Below are positions 13,508 through 24,270 of a stretch of DNA of 64,000 bases, piece after piece. Under the pieces are notes generated by a model. It was not told the DNA's origin. It made no database searches and saw only the letters and a list, made by a program, of their open reading frames with translations. Both the position numbers and the translations under genes were made by a program. Source of the stretch: Apostichopus japonicus (taxonomy: Eukaryota; Echinodermata; Holothuroidea; Aspidochirotida; Stichopodidae). Location of the stretch: positions 24,046,984 through 24,110,983 of the forward strand of contig NC_092564.1 in NCBI RefSeq assembly GCF_037975245.1, given 5' to 3'. Within the stretch, counting starts at the first letter, position 1. Every line of letters begins with the position of its first letter.

Positions 13508-15157
13508 CTGAAAGAATTCAATAAGAGAATTGTCTAATTTGATGATGGTTACACCCCCATCATACTGAATTCATAATCTAAAACTTCAAACAGAGAGAGA
13601 GACCCACTCTTTTTTAGAATGACCCAGATCTTTCAATAGTTCTGTAGCTGCACTCCTGTACCCAAAAAAGTAAAGTGAATTCTAACAAATATGACCCTCC
13701 TATAATCTGAATCCTGAAGCTTTCCTCCCAAGAATTTATCCCTGACTATCTATTATTCCTCCATGACATAATGCAATTTATAATAGAATCAACAAAATTT
13801 CTCCTCCCAAAAATAACACCCTTCTGTTGTTTCCCAAACTTTCCCATCACCATACATCCTATATCCCAGTTATTCAACTTTGCTCATATTTGATTATATA
13901 TAGTTCAGGCAAGACAACAAACAATACATTATAATGATTGATTAATTAATATTGGTAGACAGAGATGCATTTTGTAGTTTCAATTATAGTGAACTGATGT
14001 TACCCTTGATCTTTAATGTTTGAACATGTCATATAGATTAACTACTGAAATTTTTTAATGAAGTATCGAGAAATTTGATCATATGTTATGAGAGTGACAG
14101 CATTCTGAACATGTAAGGAAATGGATAGCTGTATGAGGGATGATATGAAATGGCCAAAATCTTCCACAAGGAAAGGACAATGATTAATGTCAATTAAACA
14201 CTGGCAATAAAACTTCATATTTATGTCTTGTTTTGTGGCATATAATTTGTAAATAGAGAAATCATAAAATGGTGCTATTTGAAATGTTGCATAAATGAAG
14301 ATTGATTTGTACTGCATATCTGACAAATATGCTGGTGGTAGAATAGAAGTATGATGAACTGCAGACCCAGATCAAAGGAATTTGATTGATTCATTCTTAA
14401 ATTTGAAGCTTGGTATGCTGTACAGAATAAATGAAATGTATTGTGTGGGAACAGTAGCATTTTGCAATGACATTTTATGTCACTATGACAATTAATGACC
14501 AAGTGTCATCTAGAGTAAACATGTTTTTAAGTATGAGTAAAATATGAGTTTAACAGTTAAAACAGCAAAACTTCCATTAATATTGATTGAAAAATAACCA
14601 AATTACAGTGTTTTAAAATTGTAAGCTAATAATCTGTGTTGCATGGTGGGGAAGGGGTGGGGGGGGTGGGACCTTCATTATATTCTGTTAAACTTTTATT
14701 TTTCATTTTTGTGCTATTGCTTTCAACAATGTTTGCTGGACTTGGGGCAACATGTGTTGTAACATGGTCACACCTTGAATCTTTTATTTACATAGAAAAG
14801 CAGTTGTAAATTTAGAAGTAGCTGAAATTCTAAAGTGAAACTTAATGAAATCGGTTAAGAGTTAGAGATGTGTTGCTCCCATAATGTCATGAAATCTGAA
14901 ATGTTTTGAAATTTATTTGGTCAAAACTTGAAGCTATATAGCTTTCAAAACATTTGAAGAACTATTTTGTTCAATATTCTGTGCCCTTTAACATATCTTT
15001 AATCTAGATGTTTGTTGGTAGATGTCACTTGGCGTTTAAATGACTTATGATCTAAAATTACTGACCTCACCAGTGTTTCCCAATGTTTGAAGTTGTTTAA
15101 AATGTGAAGTACCTTTGGCATCCTGATATTGAACAGTGCTTACTATGATAGACTTAC

Positions 15158-15351
15158 GGTAATGGTTGTGTCATTTGTGCTTGACAGAGCCAGTTTCTGT
15201 AGGAACTTGTCGTTGCGGTGGGAGACATGGGTATCGGTCACTCTGTCACCAGTCTTGACAGGAGACTTGTTGGATTTATTCCAGAGGGCAAGTGGAATGG
15301 TTGTATCCTTGTCCTTCAGCACTATGTTGCGCACTTCTTGAGCTGATTGTC
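15158..15351 (-). CDS. Exon of an RPA-like OB-fold single-strand DNA-binding protein
   Basis: This 194-bp open exon is bounded by an acceptor (...gctttcag) and a strong donor (gtaagtc). Its 64 whole codons read as an RPA-type OB fold: 'VRNIVLKDKDTTIPLALWNK', then a Lys-rich turn, 'GDRVTDTHVSHRNDKFLQ' and 'LALSSTNDTTIT'. RPA proteins bind single-stranded DNA, and some Helitron transposons carry RPA-like genes. This exon lies on the same strand and just downstream of a Helitron Rep remnant, so it may belong to that element. It could also be an unrelated host gene fragment. I could not find a 5' exon or a secure 3' end. Confidence 0.4.
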
Positions 15352-15566
15352 CTGAAAGCAAATTGATGAATCTTTACTAATCTGTAGTTATAAAAAGAAG
15401 GAATGTTGCCATCATTTGGATTCACACAATGTCTGCTGGGAGTCAAAGATCAATTATGAGAAGTGTCACTGTTAGTTCATTTGTGCATATACAGCTGATG
15501 ATGCTGTTATCGTTCTGTCTGGTAAGATACCAAAACAAGTTTGCAGTTTTGAATGTTTGCAGGGTT

Positions 15567-16500
15567 TGTTTCAGCAGCAGAGAATGACAGAAACCATGTT
15601 GGGATTCCAAGTTGTCGAATCATTGCAAACAGTTCTTTCTTGGACTTTTCCCAATAGGGAGGGGATCCACGTAATGTTCGGAATGTTCTAAATCCTTCAT
15701 CTAGGGTCAAGATTTGCTTGATACTTTTCATTTGTTTTGAAATGTTGAGCAGTTAATTTCTTCCCTTGTGTTTTTTTTCTGTCGCATACTAAGTGTTACT
15801 TTCTGCTGTATTTGGCTGATTTGTAACTTTTTGATTTTGTAGAATATGTTTGGGACAGATTTGGCAAATCTCCTATCTTTGTGACGCAGTTCCCACTTAC
15901 ATATTGTGCTGTTATGTACCTCAACTTTGTTGTCACTTCTTGGCTGTAGAACAAAATAATGTTGGAAATGCAAGAATTTCAGAAAGACTCTTGAAATAAG
16001 TCCATAGGTCTATTTCCCTCACCTGGTGCTTTGCAATAAGCAAGTTGGCTTTGTTCATGAAATTCTGGTGTTAGAATAGTATCTAATGTACCTGTAAGTT
16101 GCATGTCCTCACTTTCAGCTTCTGTCCAATCATCATCTGAATCTGGATTGTCTTCATTATTGGTTTGAATTGAAGGAGTTGCACCTACTGGTTAGTCAGC
16201 ATTCTCATTTTTGTCAGATTGTTTTTCGGGAGGTTCCATGAATTTGTGCCAATCATCATCCATCTGCTGTATCGTTTCATTCCAATTCCGATCAATTGAG
16301 ACTCTTTAATCTTTGTATAATTGACTGTTTGCAGCATCAATTACTTTATTGGGCCTGACATTTTCACTTTGAACCGAGTGCTTATAAGAAAGTTTTCTCT
16401 TAAACTTGACAGGAATGGTCATGCTTCCATTTAGCTTGCGTGGTAATAGTCTACGTGTACATAACATTACAGGAAATGGGCTGTCAAATGGAGTGCACAA
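15567..16500 (-). pseudogene. Decayed Helitron Rep-protein N-terminal region (Helitron_like_N family)
   Basis: Reading leftward from 16500, the translation shows a series of blocks typical of Helitron replication-helicase proteins before the HUH catalytic part. These are 'LLPRKLNGSMTIPVKFKRKL', 'SENVRPNKVIDAANSQLYKD', a D/E-rich linker, 'YCKAPGEGNRPMDLF', 'ICKWELRHKDRRFAKSVPNI', 'FYKIKKLQISQIQQKVTLSM' and finally 'LRGSPPYWEKSKKELFAMIR' with 'QLGIPTWFLSFSAAET'. The frame is interrupted by in-frame stops after 'LYKD' and 'FQESF', one frame change near 15950, and a -1 shift at 15728-15731. Similarity stops at 'SFSAAET', before the catalytic tyrosines and helicase, so this is a truncated, inactive piece. 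The family assignment rests on block order recognised by eye. Confidence 0.75.
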
Positions 16501-16699
16501 TCCTGCAGAAGAGGTTATAGCGCTTACACAGATTTAATCCCTGACCAAGGTGGCTAAATCCTGACTAGTCCAAAAGCAAAACATTGCACCACGTTGCACA
16601 CACACAGAATATTTCTGAGTTCTCTGTATGCATTGATTTTGCACAGGAATGAGATCTCAAAATAAAACCAAGTTTGTGATATTGATACAACACCATGTT

Positions 16700-17135
16700 C
16701 AGTCAACAAGCTCTGTGAGGGGTTGCAAATGTTCAAAGCCCCCAGTTCCAAGCCCCCCACATTTTCGTAACCACCAACATCATTTATACCACTACCAGCA
16801 ACATCACTACTATGTTCACTGTCAACATCACCTCGATATTCTTCGCCACTATTGTACCTAATTCGGTTGTCTCTTTCTTCCTCTTCAATGAACTCCTCTT
16901 CCTGATCATCATCACTATCACCACTCCTACCTGAGCTACTTACATTTTCGTAACCACCAACACTCTGACTATTGCTGGCAGCCTCATCCCCATTTCCACT
17001 ATCGCTACTGTCACCAGCACCCAGGTAAGGAATCGTATCTGAACAAATACTAGCATGGTGAGTCAAGTCATCTCTCCGTTTCAGAACACGCTCACACAGG
17101 TAACAATGGTAGTGACATTCTGGTGTGTTGCCTGT
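16700..17135 (-). CDS. Exon fragment: C2HC zinc finger followed by an acidic Ser/Asp/Glu-rich stretch
   Basis: Reading leftward from about 17135, the frame gives 'ECHYHCYLCERVLKRRDDL', then T-H-H-A-S-I-C. This is a C-x2-C-x12-H-type finger closed by Cys (C2HC). About 75 residues rich in S, D, E and G follow, containing 'DSDDDQEEEFIEEEERDNR'. The motif 'GGYENV' occurs twice, reflecting a ~25 bp duplication of the underlying DNA (about 16945-16970 and 16758-16783). The frame then runs into a dispersed repeat (16711-16758), so its C-terminal part down to 16554 is probably repeat-derived. It lies between unrecognised exons and the Helitron remnant on the same strand. I found no splice acceptor that keeps phase with the exon at 17197-17346. 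Confidence 0.4.
16711..16758 (-). repeat. Dispersed G-rich repeat, copy 1
   Basis: The reverse complement carries 'ggggcttggaactgggggct', then 'ttgaacatttgcaacccctc' and 'acagag'. It matches 28117-28170 and, less well, 28331-28366. Here it interrupts the acidic reading frame and supplies the sequence after its second 'GGYENV' motif. Confidence 0.6.
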
Positions 17136-17196
17136 TCCTCAAGTCTTGTTTTTAATGATAGTTTCTTTTGCATGGTACCGTTAACACATTCCCTAC

Positions 17197-17346
17197 CTTA
17201 ATTCCTTTGTCAATATGATAGTAATGTAAAATAAATGGCATTTTAATTCCCATACAGCCTTAAAATACACATGGGCATCCCTCTCATCGTTCTTTCTTCG
17301 TCCATGGTCGGTGATTGTCAATCCATTTCCCCTCAGAATATGGTAC
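17197..17346 (-). CDS. Exon of an unrecognised protein
   Basis: The acceptor 'tgttatttacag' opens a frame that completes the Trp codon split at the end of exon 18341-18427. It reads 'YHILRGNGLTITDHGRRKND', then E-R-D-A-H-V-Y-F-K-A-V-W-E-L-K. The 3' border is uncertain: gtaggg at 17196 or gtatgg about 50 bp earlier are both possible. I do not recognise the family. The phase match to the upstream exon and the charged, non-repetitive text support real coding ancestry. Confidence 0.4.
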
Positions 17347-17499
17347 CTGTAAATAACAATTATAATTACACAATAGCAATAACAGCAACAATGAACAATT
17401 ATATTCCCAAATCCAATTACACAATCCCTGGAACACATCTCTGATGCTGGTTTATTTATTTGTTTATTTACCATGCACATCATTGTATATGCACTGTTA

Positions 17500-17848
17500 C
17501 AGGGACATAGCCAGAAATTTGCAGGTGGGGGGGGGGGGAGGGTGAAGCAGAATTTTACAGGTGCCAGAGGGTATTATTACACTCAAAGGAGTGTGATGTA
17601 AAAAGCAAGTTTTTGCCCAAAAATGCCTCTTGTGTTGCATACAATAAACAATAATAAGAGTATTGTATTACTTAGCACACAAACTTTCAGAGAAAGATTG
17701 AGAAGGGTCGCTTAGCTTCCTCCAACCGGAAAAGAGGGTTTTAATGATATTTCCTGTTTTTAGTTTATATTATTTAATTTAATTTTTCGGGGTACTCAAA
17801 GGGGGGGGGGGGGATCTCTCCCATTGTTCCCCTGTAGATACGTCCCTG
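17500..17848. mobile_element. hAT-like MITE, 349 bp
   Basis: Terminal inverted repeats: the left end CAGGGACATAGCC matches the reverse complement of the right end, CAGGGACGTATCT. It is flanked by an 8-bp target duplication with one mismatch, cactgtta at 17492-17499 and caatgtta at 17849-17856. Eight-bp duplications and C-A-G-type ends are typical of hAT transposons. There is no transposase inside, and long G runs lie near both ends. It lies between minus-strand exons. Confidence 0.7.
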
Positions 17849-18023
17849 CAATGTTAAGCAAAGTCGCAATTTAAATAAGTGATTTCTTGCCAGACAGTTA
17901 TTTCACTCTGCATATCATCACTTCAAATCACAGATAGGGCAGTATGGCTTAAATGCCCCCACTGTCCCTTCTCCACTTTCACCAATGTGAGTCTAGAAAA
18001 CAGGATCAATATCATGCTACACT

Positions 18024-18240
18024 CAGTGGCATAGCCAGTCGGGAGAGGGCACTCATGGGATACAAAAACGTTCACATATAGTGCACAATTTTTAAGTTAT
18101 TTTTGCATAGAGCATGTTACAAGTTTTGTGTGCTCAGCACCTTTGAATTTCCCCCAAATGATCCTCTCCTTTTATTTTTTGCTGAGAGGGGGGGGGTGAT
18201 TTTTTTTGTGGAAGTAGGCTGCGCTGCAGCTATGCCATTG
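18024..18240. mobile_element. MITE-like element with CAGTGGCATAGCC ends
   Basis: The left end 'cagtggcatagcc' is mirrored at the right end by 'gctatgccattg', an imperfect 12-bp inverted repeat. The ends resemble those of the MITEs at 29661-30020 and 58133-58479, but the body is shorter. No clean target duplication is visible. Confidence 0.5.
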
Positions 18241-18340
18241 CCCCACACCTCCCACTCAATATGGTGATTGGTTCCCTACAAGCTTATCATCTCTGAAAAC
18301 ATCAAAGTTATCATTGCAAATCACAAAACCATAGTCTTAC

Positions 18341-18427
18341 CATTCTGTATCCTGGATCTCATCAAGTCTTGATTTTGATGCCGTCTCTGAGGCTTGGTTA
18401 ACGAGCTTCTGTCTTTACCTCTGGTGT
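18341..18427 (-). CDS. Exon of an unrecognised protein, with a probable 1-bp insertion
   Basis: Acceptor 'cttacag' and donor 'gtaaga' are both good. Entering in phase 0 from the exon at 18768-18860, the frame reads T-P-E-V-K-T-E-A-R and then hits TAA. Ignoring one T restores a frame reading N-Q-A-S-E-T-A-S-K-S-R-L-D-E-I-Q-D-T-E-W, whose last codon is split and correctly completed by the exon at 17346. The extra T is therefore either a pseudogene lesion or an assembly error. Confidence 0.4.
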
Positions 18428-18767
18428 CTGTAAGTATGAGAACATATACAATTCTGGTCATGAAACTTCTTGAACAAGTAAGCAATATCATTGTCTGTGC
18501 TACCATAGCTATTACTTTTGAAGTTATTTTATAAAAACTGCATAGATACATCACATATTTAATACAGATTTCACAAGAAGTAAAATTCACTGATCAATGC
18601 AATATGACACATATGTTATTCAAGGAGGCTATAATTCTAGATAGGTCCCCTTCAATTTTCCAAAAATAATAATAAGCAAATGTAAATAACTCTACAGATA
18701 AAAGGAAGAGAGATTCCTGAATACGATTTAATTATTAAAAGCAGGTACAAAATGGCCTCGCACTCAC

Positions 18768-18860
18768 CTCATCTGTTATATTCCCACCGCCTGTCTGTCC
18801 GATTGGCTTCCAAAATGTCGCTTTCTCTTCAGCTGACGCAAATTCCATCTTGTGTTGGAT
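18768..18860 (-). CDS. Exon of an unrecognised protein (31 codons)
   Basis: Bounded by acceptor 'aatttag' and strong donor 'gtgagtg', open and phase 0 at both ends. It reads I-Q-H-K-M-E-F-A-S-A-E-E-K-A-T-F-W-K-P and then 'GQTGGGNITDE'. It is in phase with exon 23334-23472 upstream and 18341-18427 downstream. The plus-strand retrotransposon at 19404-22622 would lie in the intron between this exon and 23334. No family recognised. Confidence 0.4.
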
Positions 18861-19403
18861 CTAAATTGACCAAACAATCAATGTTTACGGTATGTAAGAG
18901 AGATTTAAAAAACATGCATTGTTCCATGTTGTATTTTCCTTTCAATCAACATATTCAGGACAGTAAGACAGGCATTTTGGCATGTATAGCATCGTGAATG
19001 CCATCCATTTCAGTGAGATGTATGCAGAACAAAAATCCCATTCATTTTCAAATCAGCAAAGAACATGAAGAAGGTGGCTTTCATAAAATAAGAAAGATTA
19101 CTTATTTATGGTTTAATTTGTAATTATATCCTGTATCGATTACTTATTGTCATCACCTACTTGAGGGGGGAACATGATGTTGGGGAAAACTTTACAAAGA
19201 ATATCATCCAAAATTGTAGCATGTTTTGCTCATCTTGTTTGATGCCAATAAGAATGTAAGCTCTATGCTCTTTTAAAAGAAAGAAAAAGCCCTGAAAATG
19301 TGTACATTGACTCCCCGTGTCTCTGTGGCGCCGTGTGTGGCAGCCTGTAATTTTGCTCTCGTCTTTTTAACAATTTTAGGCGTATTTTAAGAGTTCTGTC
19401 TCA

Positions 19404-22400
19404 ATGAATTTCTGCAGTCAGTTTTCTCTTTACATGGACATCACATTTATGTTTTTAATAGTATGTGAAATCTACATTGTGATGAATTTTTCGGAGATTT
19501 CTGATTTTGATATTTGCAATATATACGAAGCAAGAAGGTGCAGCCGTCACGCTCCAGTGGCATCTTGCAGGCCTGCAGATAGACTTGCATACTCCTCTAC
19601 AACACTGAAAGCTATTGGAAGTTCATTTCTGGAGCACAATAGAGATGCTCCTTTGTTATCAGATGAAGTGATTTCTACTGTTAAGCGGCTTGGATTATCT
19701 GCTAAAAGACGTGGTTGTAGAGGTGGTAAAAAGAAGTTCAAAACCTGGGATTTTAACAACGGTGTCATAATCAATAATCTGATTCAGATAAGAATTAATG
19801 AGCCAAAATCTCCAGTTTCTTCTAAGAAACTTAGATTCAGTACAGTGAATTGTCGTTCATTAAGGAACAAAATTCCAGACTTTCTCGATTTTATCTTTAG
19901 CACAAACATTGACATTTGTACAGTTACAGAGACTTGGTTCAGTGAAAATGATAGTGTACTTCGTGCCCAGTTGAACACCGACGGATTTAGTTTCCTTGAT
20001 GTACCGAGGGTGGGGCGACGTGGAGGGGGAACTGGCATTTTATTCAATTCAAATCTTTCGGTTAAAAATGTACACTCTGGTGAATATATTTCATTTGAAT
20101 ATTCTGTATGGACCGTGAATTATCTAACTATTCATACTATACATCGTCCTCCTTACTCGGAGGTACATCCAGTGACTGTCTCAACATTCTTAAACGATTT
20201 CAATGATTATTTGGAGGTTTCCTGTAGCGTGGATAAAAATATTGTTATCTGTGGTGACTTCAACATTCACTTAAATGATGCAGAAAATAATGAAGTGTTG
20301 AAGTTCATTGATTTGTTGAATACGTTTGGCCTTTCTCAAAAAGTAAATACAAACACCCATACTTCTGGAAATACACTGGATTTGATTTTATCTAGGAGTA
20401 ATGACGATGTCATTATAACTGAGCCAATTAGTGAATATTTCATTTCTGATCACTGCTTTGTTACCTGCGATATTGACTGCCCAAAACCTGATATTACCAG
20501 AAAAACTGTTAAATTCAGGAAAATTGCAGATATAAACAATGTCAGTCTTGCTCATGACTTACGGATAATTGCTAACTCCGCGATGGATATTGATGATGTT
20601 AATCAACTTGTGCAATTTTATAATGTGTCGCTTACCAGCATTTTAGAAAAACATGCCCCTTTAAAAACGAAGACTATCACAATTCGACCGAGACTACCAT
20701 GGTACACAAATGACTTGAAGGAATTAAAGCTTCAGAGGCGGCGTGCTGAACGGAGATGGCGCAAGACAAATGATTTATCCGATTTTCAAGTATTCAGATC
20801 ACTAAGAAACCTTTATTCCCAAAAACTACAGAAATCAAAGTTTATTCACATTAATGACATGGTAAATGAGTGCGGACGTGATAGCAAAAAGTTGTTCAAG
20901 CTTGTGAATAATCTTACTGGACGAGCTAAAGTTAATCAATTTCCTGATGAGAATGCGGACGTTCTTGCATCCAAATTTTGCGATTTCTTCGGGCAGAAAA
21001 TTGAAGACATCAGGAAAGAACTTGCTCAACATGAGGTATACAAGCCAACTCTTACTTATTGTGGTAAAGCTTTTGATCAATTTTTTCAAGTTTCAGAGGA
21101 CGATATCAGGAAAATAATTACACAATCTAAAAATACTCACTGTCGCCTTGATCCTTTTCCAACAAAACTTATAAAGGATAATATGGATTCTTTTGTTCCA
21201 GTTATTGCTAAAATTGTGAACCTGAGTCTCGCTTCGGGATGCTTCAGTGATCAATGGAAGCATGCTATTGTTTTACCTCTACTTAAAAAACAAGGTCTTG
21301 ACCTATCGTATGGAAATTACCGCCCGGTTAGCAATCTCAGTTTTGTGTCCAAAATCTGTGAAAAAGCTGCCTTTTCACAATTTTGCGATCATATGGAACA
21401 AAATAATTTACTGCCTTCGTGTCAATCGGCTTATAGGAAAGACTTCAGCACTGAAACAGCTTTGCTCAAAGTGTGTAATGTAATTTTGTGCAATATGGAC
21501 AATAACCATGTTACAATGATGGTTATGCTGGATCTTTCTGCAGCTTTTGATACTGTGGACCATGACATTTTGCTGAGTGTTCTTGATCAAAACTTTGATA
21601 CTAAGGGGCTGGCTAAATCATGGTTTGATTGTTATTTAAGACCACGAACACAAAGTGTTCAGGTTGGTGAATGCATTTCTACGAAATCCACCGTCCACCA
21701 GGGCGTGCCACAAGGATCTTGTGCTGGCCCTGTTCTCTTTACGGCTTATGCAAGTACTTTATATCATACAATCTCCAGTCACCTTCCCGAGGTCATGGGG
21801 TATGCAGACGATCACGCCCTGTACCTAAAATTCAAACCAGGTAATTCCGACTCTGAACTTTGTGCTCTAAATGCTATGGAGAGTTGTTTATTGGACGAAT
21901 TGGCTTGGATGAATATGTGTCGCTTAAAAATGAACGATACCAAAACTGAATTTCTTATCTTTGGTTCACGAACTCAACTTGCATCTATTATTAATTGTGT
22001 AAATGATGTGAAGTATCTTGGCGTTTATTTGGACAACACCTTATCAATGAAAAAACATATAAATGAAAAATGTAAAATCGCTAGTTTTAACTTGTATAAT
22101 ATTAGAAAATTACGTAAGCATCTTTCAACTGATTCTACTCGCACTTTAGTTCAGGCACTTGTCACATCACACTTTGATTATTGTAACTCTTTGTTTTATG
22201 GTCTTCCCAGTTCTTCCATTAATAAGTTACAGCGTGTACAAAATATGGCTGCCCGTATCATCCTAAATTTGAACAAATATGACAGTATATCTTCTGCTTT
22301 TAAACTTCTCCACTGGCTTCCGATAAAGGATCGTATCGATTTTAAAATTTTATCACTCACTTATAAGGCGCTTCACAGATCTGCACCATCTTATCTGAAG

Positions 22401-22622
22401 GACCTTCTTAAACCACGATCAGTGAGCTACTCCATACGATCTCATGACAGTTTGATTTTAACTACCCCTCGCACTCGCGGCAAGTCCCTTGGTGACAGTT
22501 CTTTTTGTGTCTGTGCCCCCAAATTGTGGAATGCACTCCCATTTTCTATTCGCAATTCAAGTACTGTAAGTTCATTTAAATCCAGTCTTAAGACTTTCAT
22601 TTTCACACGTGTATATAATTAA
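19404..22622 (+). CDS. Retrotransposon endonuclease / reverse transcriptase, intact 1072-codon ORF
   Basis: The protein nicks target DNA and reverse-transcribes the element RNA. An APE-type endonuclease occupies about residues 145-360: 'FSTVNCRSLRNK', 'TETWFSEND', 'GGGTGILF', 'GDFNIHL' at about 284, and the catalytic 'SDH' near 348-350. Reverse transcriptase spans about 570-870: 'NYRPVSNLS', 'LDLSAAFDTVDHD' with the first catalytic Asp near 710, 'HQGVPQGSCAGPVLF', and the catalytic 'YADD' at 800-803. The C-terminal part has 'SHFDYCNSLFYGLP', 'HWLPIKDRIDFKIL' and 'PKLWNALP', common in CR1/L2/Jockey-like proteins. The first 140 residues are basic and lack a recognisable ORF1 domain. Later Met codons could be the true start. 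No stop or frameshift breaks the frame, so the copy looks young and possibly mobilisable. Confidence 0.92.
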   Translation: MNFCSQFSLYMDITFMFLIVCEIYIVMNFSEISDFDICNIYEARRCSRHAPVASCRPADRLAYSSTTLKAIGSSFLEHNRDAPLLSDEVISTVKRLGLSAKRRGCRGGKKKFKTWDFNNGVIINNLIQIRINEPKSPVSSKKLRFSTVNCRSLRNKIPDFLDFIFSTNIDICTVTETWFSENDSVLRAQLNTDGFSFLDVPRVGRRGGGTGILFNSNLSVKNVHSGEYISFEYSVWTVNYLTIHTIHRPPYSEVHPVTVSTFLNDFNDYLEVSCSVDKNIVICGDFNIHLNDAENNEVLKFIDLLNTFGLSQKVNTNTHTSGNTLDLILSRSNDDVIITEPISEYFISDHCFVTCDIDCPKPDITRKTVKFRKIADINNVSLAHDLRIIANSAMDIDDVNQLVQFYNVSLTSILEKHAPLKTKTITIRPRLPWYTNDLKELKLQRRRAERRWRKTNDLSDFQVFRSLRNLYSQKLQKSKFIHINDMVNECGRDSKKLFKLVNNLTGRAKVNQFPDENADVLASKFCDFFGQKIEDIRKELAQHEVYKPTLTYCGKAFDQFFQVSEDDIRKIITQSKNTHCRLDPFPTKLIKDNMDSFVPVIAKIVNLSLASGCFSDQWKHAIVLPLLKKQGLDLSYGNYRPVSNLSFVSKICEKAAFSQFCDHMEQNNLLPSCQSAYRKDFSTETALLKVCNVILCNMDNNHVTMMVMLDLSAAFDTVDHDILLSVLDQNFDTKGLAKSWFDCYLRPRTQSVQVGECISTKSTVHQGVPQGSCAGPVLFTAYASTLYHTISSHLPEVMGYADDHALYLKFKPGNSDSELCALNAMESCLLDELAWMNMCRLKMNDTKTEFLIFGSRTQLASIINCVNDVKYLGVYLDNTLSMKKHINEKCKIASFNLYNIRKLRKHLSTDSTRTLVQALVTSHFDYCNSLFYGLPSSSINKLQRVQNMAARIILNLNKYDSISSAFKLLHWLPIKDRIDFKILSLTYKALHRSAPSYLKDLLKPRSVSYSIRSHDSLILTTPRTRGKSLGDSSFCVCAPKLWNALPFSIRNSSTVSSFKSSLKTFIFTRVYN

Positions 22623-22902
22623 TCTAGTTTTACTTATTGTCTCATTCTTTTTGTATCTATCTCTTACTATTGTTTTATCCTATTTTCTGTTTTTGTGGCA
22701 TGGTATATTCTGTCTTCATTTTCTCCATCGTTATTGGATTTGTTTAGTCTTTTAGGGTTATCTGTTTTTAAGATTTTTACCTCTTTCTTATGATTAACAT
22801 GGTTTCTTAATTTTCGTTAAGTTTTATACCTTTACTCTTTTAAGTTTGTACAGCGCCATAGCTTATGTTTTTACATATATATGTGCGCTTTAGAAATGTT
22901 TA

Positions 22903-22923
22903 AATAATAATAATAATAATAAT
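22903..22923 (+). repeat. (AAT)n tail of the retrotransposon
   Basis: Seven AAT units directly follow the 3' UTR of the non-LTR element and mark its 3' end. Confidence 0.85.
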
Positions 22924-24270
22924 ACATATCATTCCTAACTTGTCCCCACGCAACTAAAGGACACTTGCCATAGAAGTTTACCTTTTCTTAAGGATATCAT
23001 TCTCCAATGTGTGTATATGTCGCATGTACGAAAACCAAACATTTCAAGATTCAGATTGACTGTGGTTTCATCAGACTGTTCATTTAAATGATCCTTAACA
23101 TACAGGGAACACATTTTTGATGGAAATTTTCCCAGTATAAAGCATATTTATGGTACATTGTACCCCTAAATAATAGGCTCCTCTCTATTCATCAGTGTAC
23201 AAATAAACAGTGAAATATATTGTTTTATCACTATTTTTCTCACACATTGATTACATTTAGTTACTTCCCTGGGCAGTAGAATTGACAACCATTGCAAGGG
23301 TTAACATAATGAAATATACAATGAACTTATTACCTTGACTGGCTTTGGTCGAGTTTTTCTCTTGAGCGGACAAGGACGTGGGATTTTCGTTTTTTTCTCA
23401 GACTTTCCATACTTTATATGTCGAGCATCGACAGCAACAGACACTCCAACGACATCGAACACCACAGTGTCCCTGCAAATGTAACATACAAAAAATTAAT
23501 TGTAAACAGATCTACGCATATTCCCTCTCATAAATTGCTGTATAATTGTCTATACAGTGTTCGAAATATCTTGTGTCAGATGCTACCCCCCTCCCCCCAT
23601 TAAGATGAATTCCCCAACACAGGGTTCCCTTATTAATGTATAATGATTAACTATTATCCAATAAAATACTAGGAATAAACCCCCCGCCCTGTACCATTCT
23701 AACCCACTAGGAACACTGGGTTATTGTGATATTTTACAATAATAAATTTGCAATTACATTTTAATATAAAAGGTGAAATCATTTAAATTTTTAACCGTTG
23801 ATATGGTACAGCCGTACCATGTCCTCTGCTCTTCTTCTTTGATTCTTGAGCTGGTTGGCTGGCTAGTCCTCCTGGAAGTCCAGGATACCTGTAGAGAGGG
23901 GATTGAAGACCGTTAATTTAGAAGTTTACCTTATACAACAGCTATCTACTTTTTGTGTTGGTATTATATAGGTCAATACCTGACAGTACACTAGAATGTG
24001 TTAATTTATCAAGATTTTAGATTGAACACCCAATGTCCATTGTCTAGATTTGTTTTTGCATCAAAATTTTAATTTTCAAAATGGACTTATATGTTGCTGA
24101 TGAACCAAGATTCATGTATCTAAAATTGTTTGGATCCTCTTCTGTGGATTCTTCACATCTCATCACCTAACGGAAAGTACATTACTCAGCTTTACCAGTC
24201 ATGGACACAGTCACCATTCGAATGTTATGTATGCGAATTTATTGGCTGAATGTTAAGATCAAAGTTTTAC

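Larger units (their letters stand above)
19290..22923 (+). mobile_element. Non-LTR retrotransposon, CR1/L2-like
   Basis: The element consists of a short G/C-rich 5' leader (from roughly 19290, border uncertain), one long ORF encoding endonuclease and reverse transcriptase, a ~280 bp 3' UTR and a terminal (AAT)n tail at 22903-22923. A short microsatellite tail instead of poly(A) is typical of CR1/L2-type elements. No separate ORF1 is visible upstream. The 3' end has 'tgcgctttagaaatg' just before the tail. I could not identify a target duplication. Confidence 0.8.

Noticed and set aside
19547-21590. Several minus-strand and alternate-frame ORFs inside the retrotransposon
   Set aside because: They overlap the long endonuclease/RT frame, which carries all catalytic motifs.
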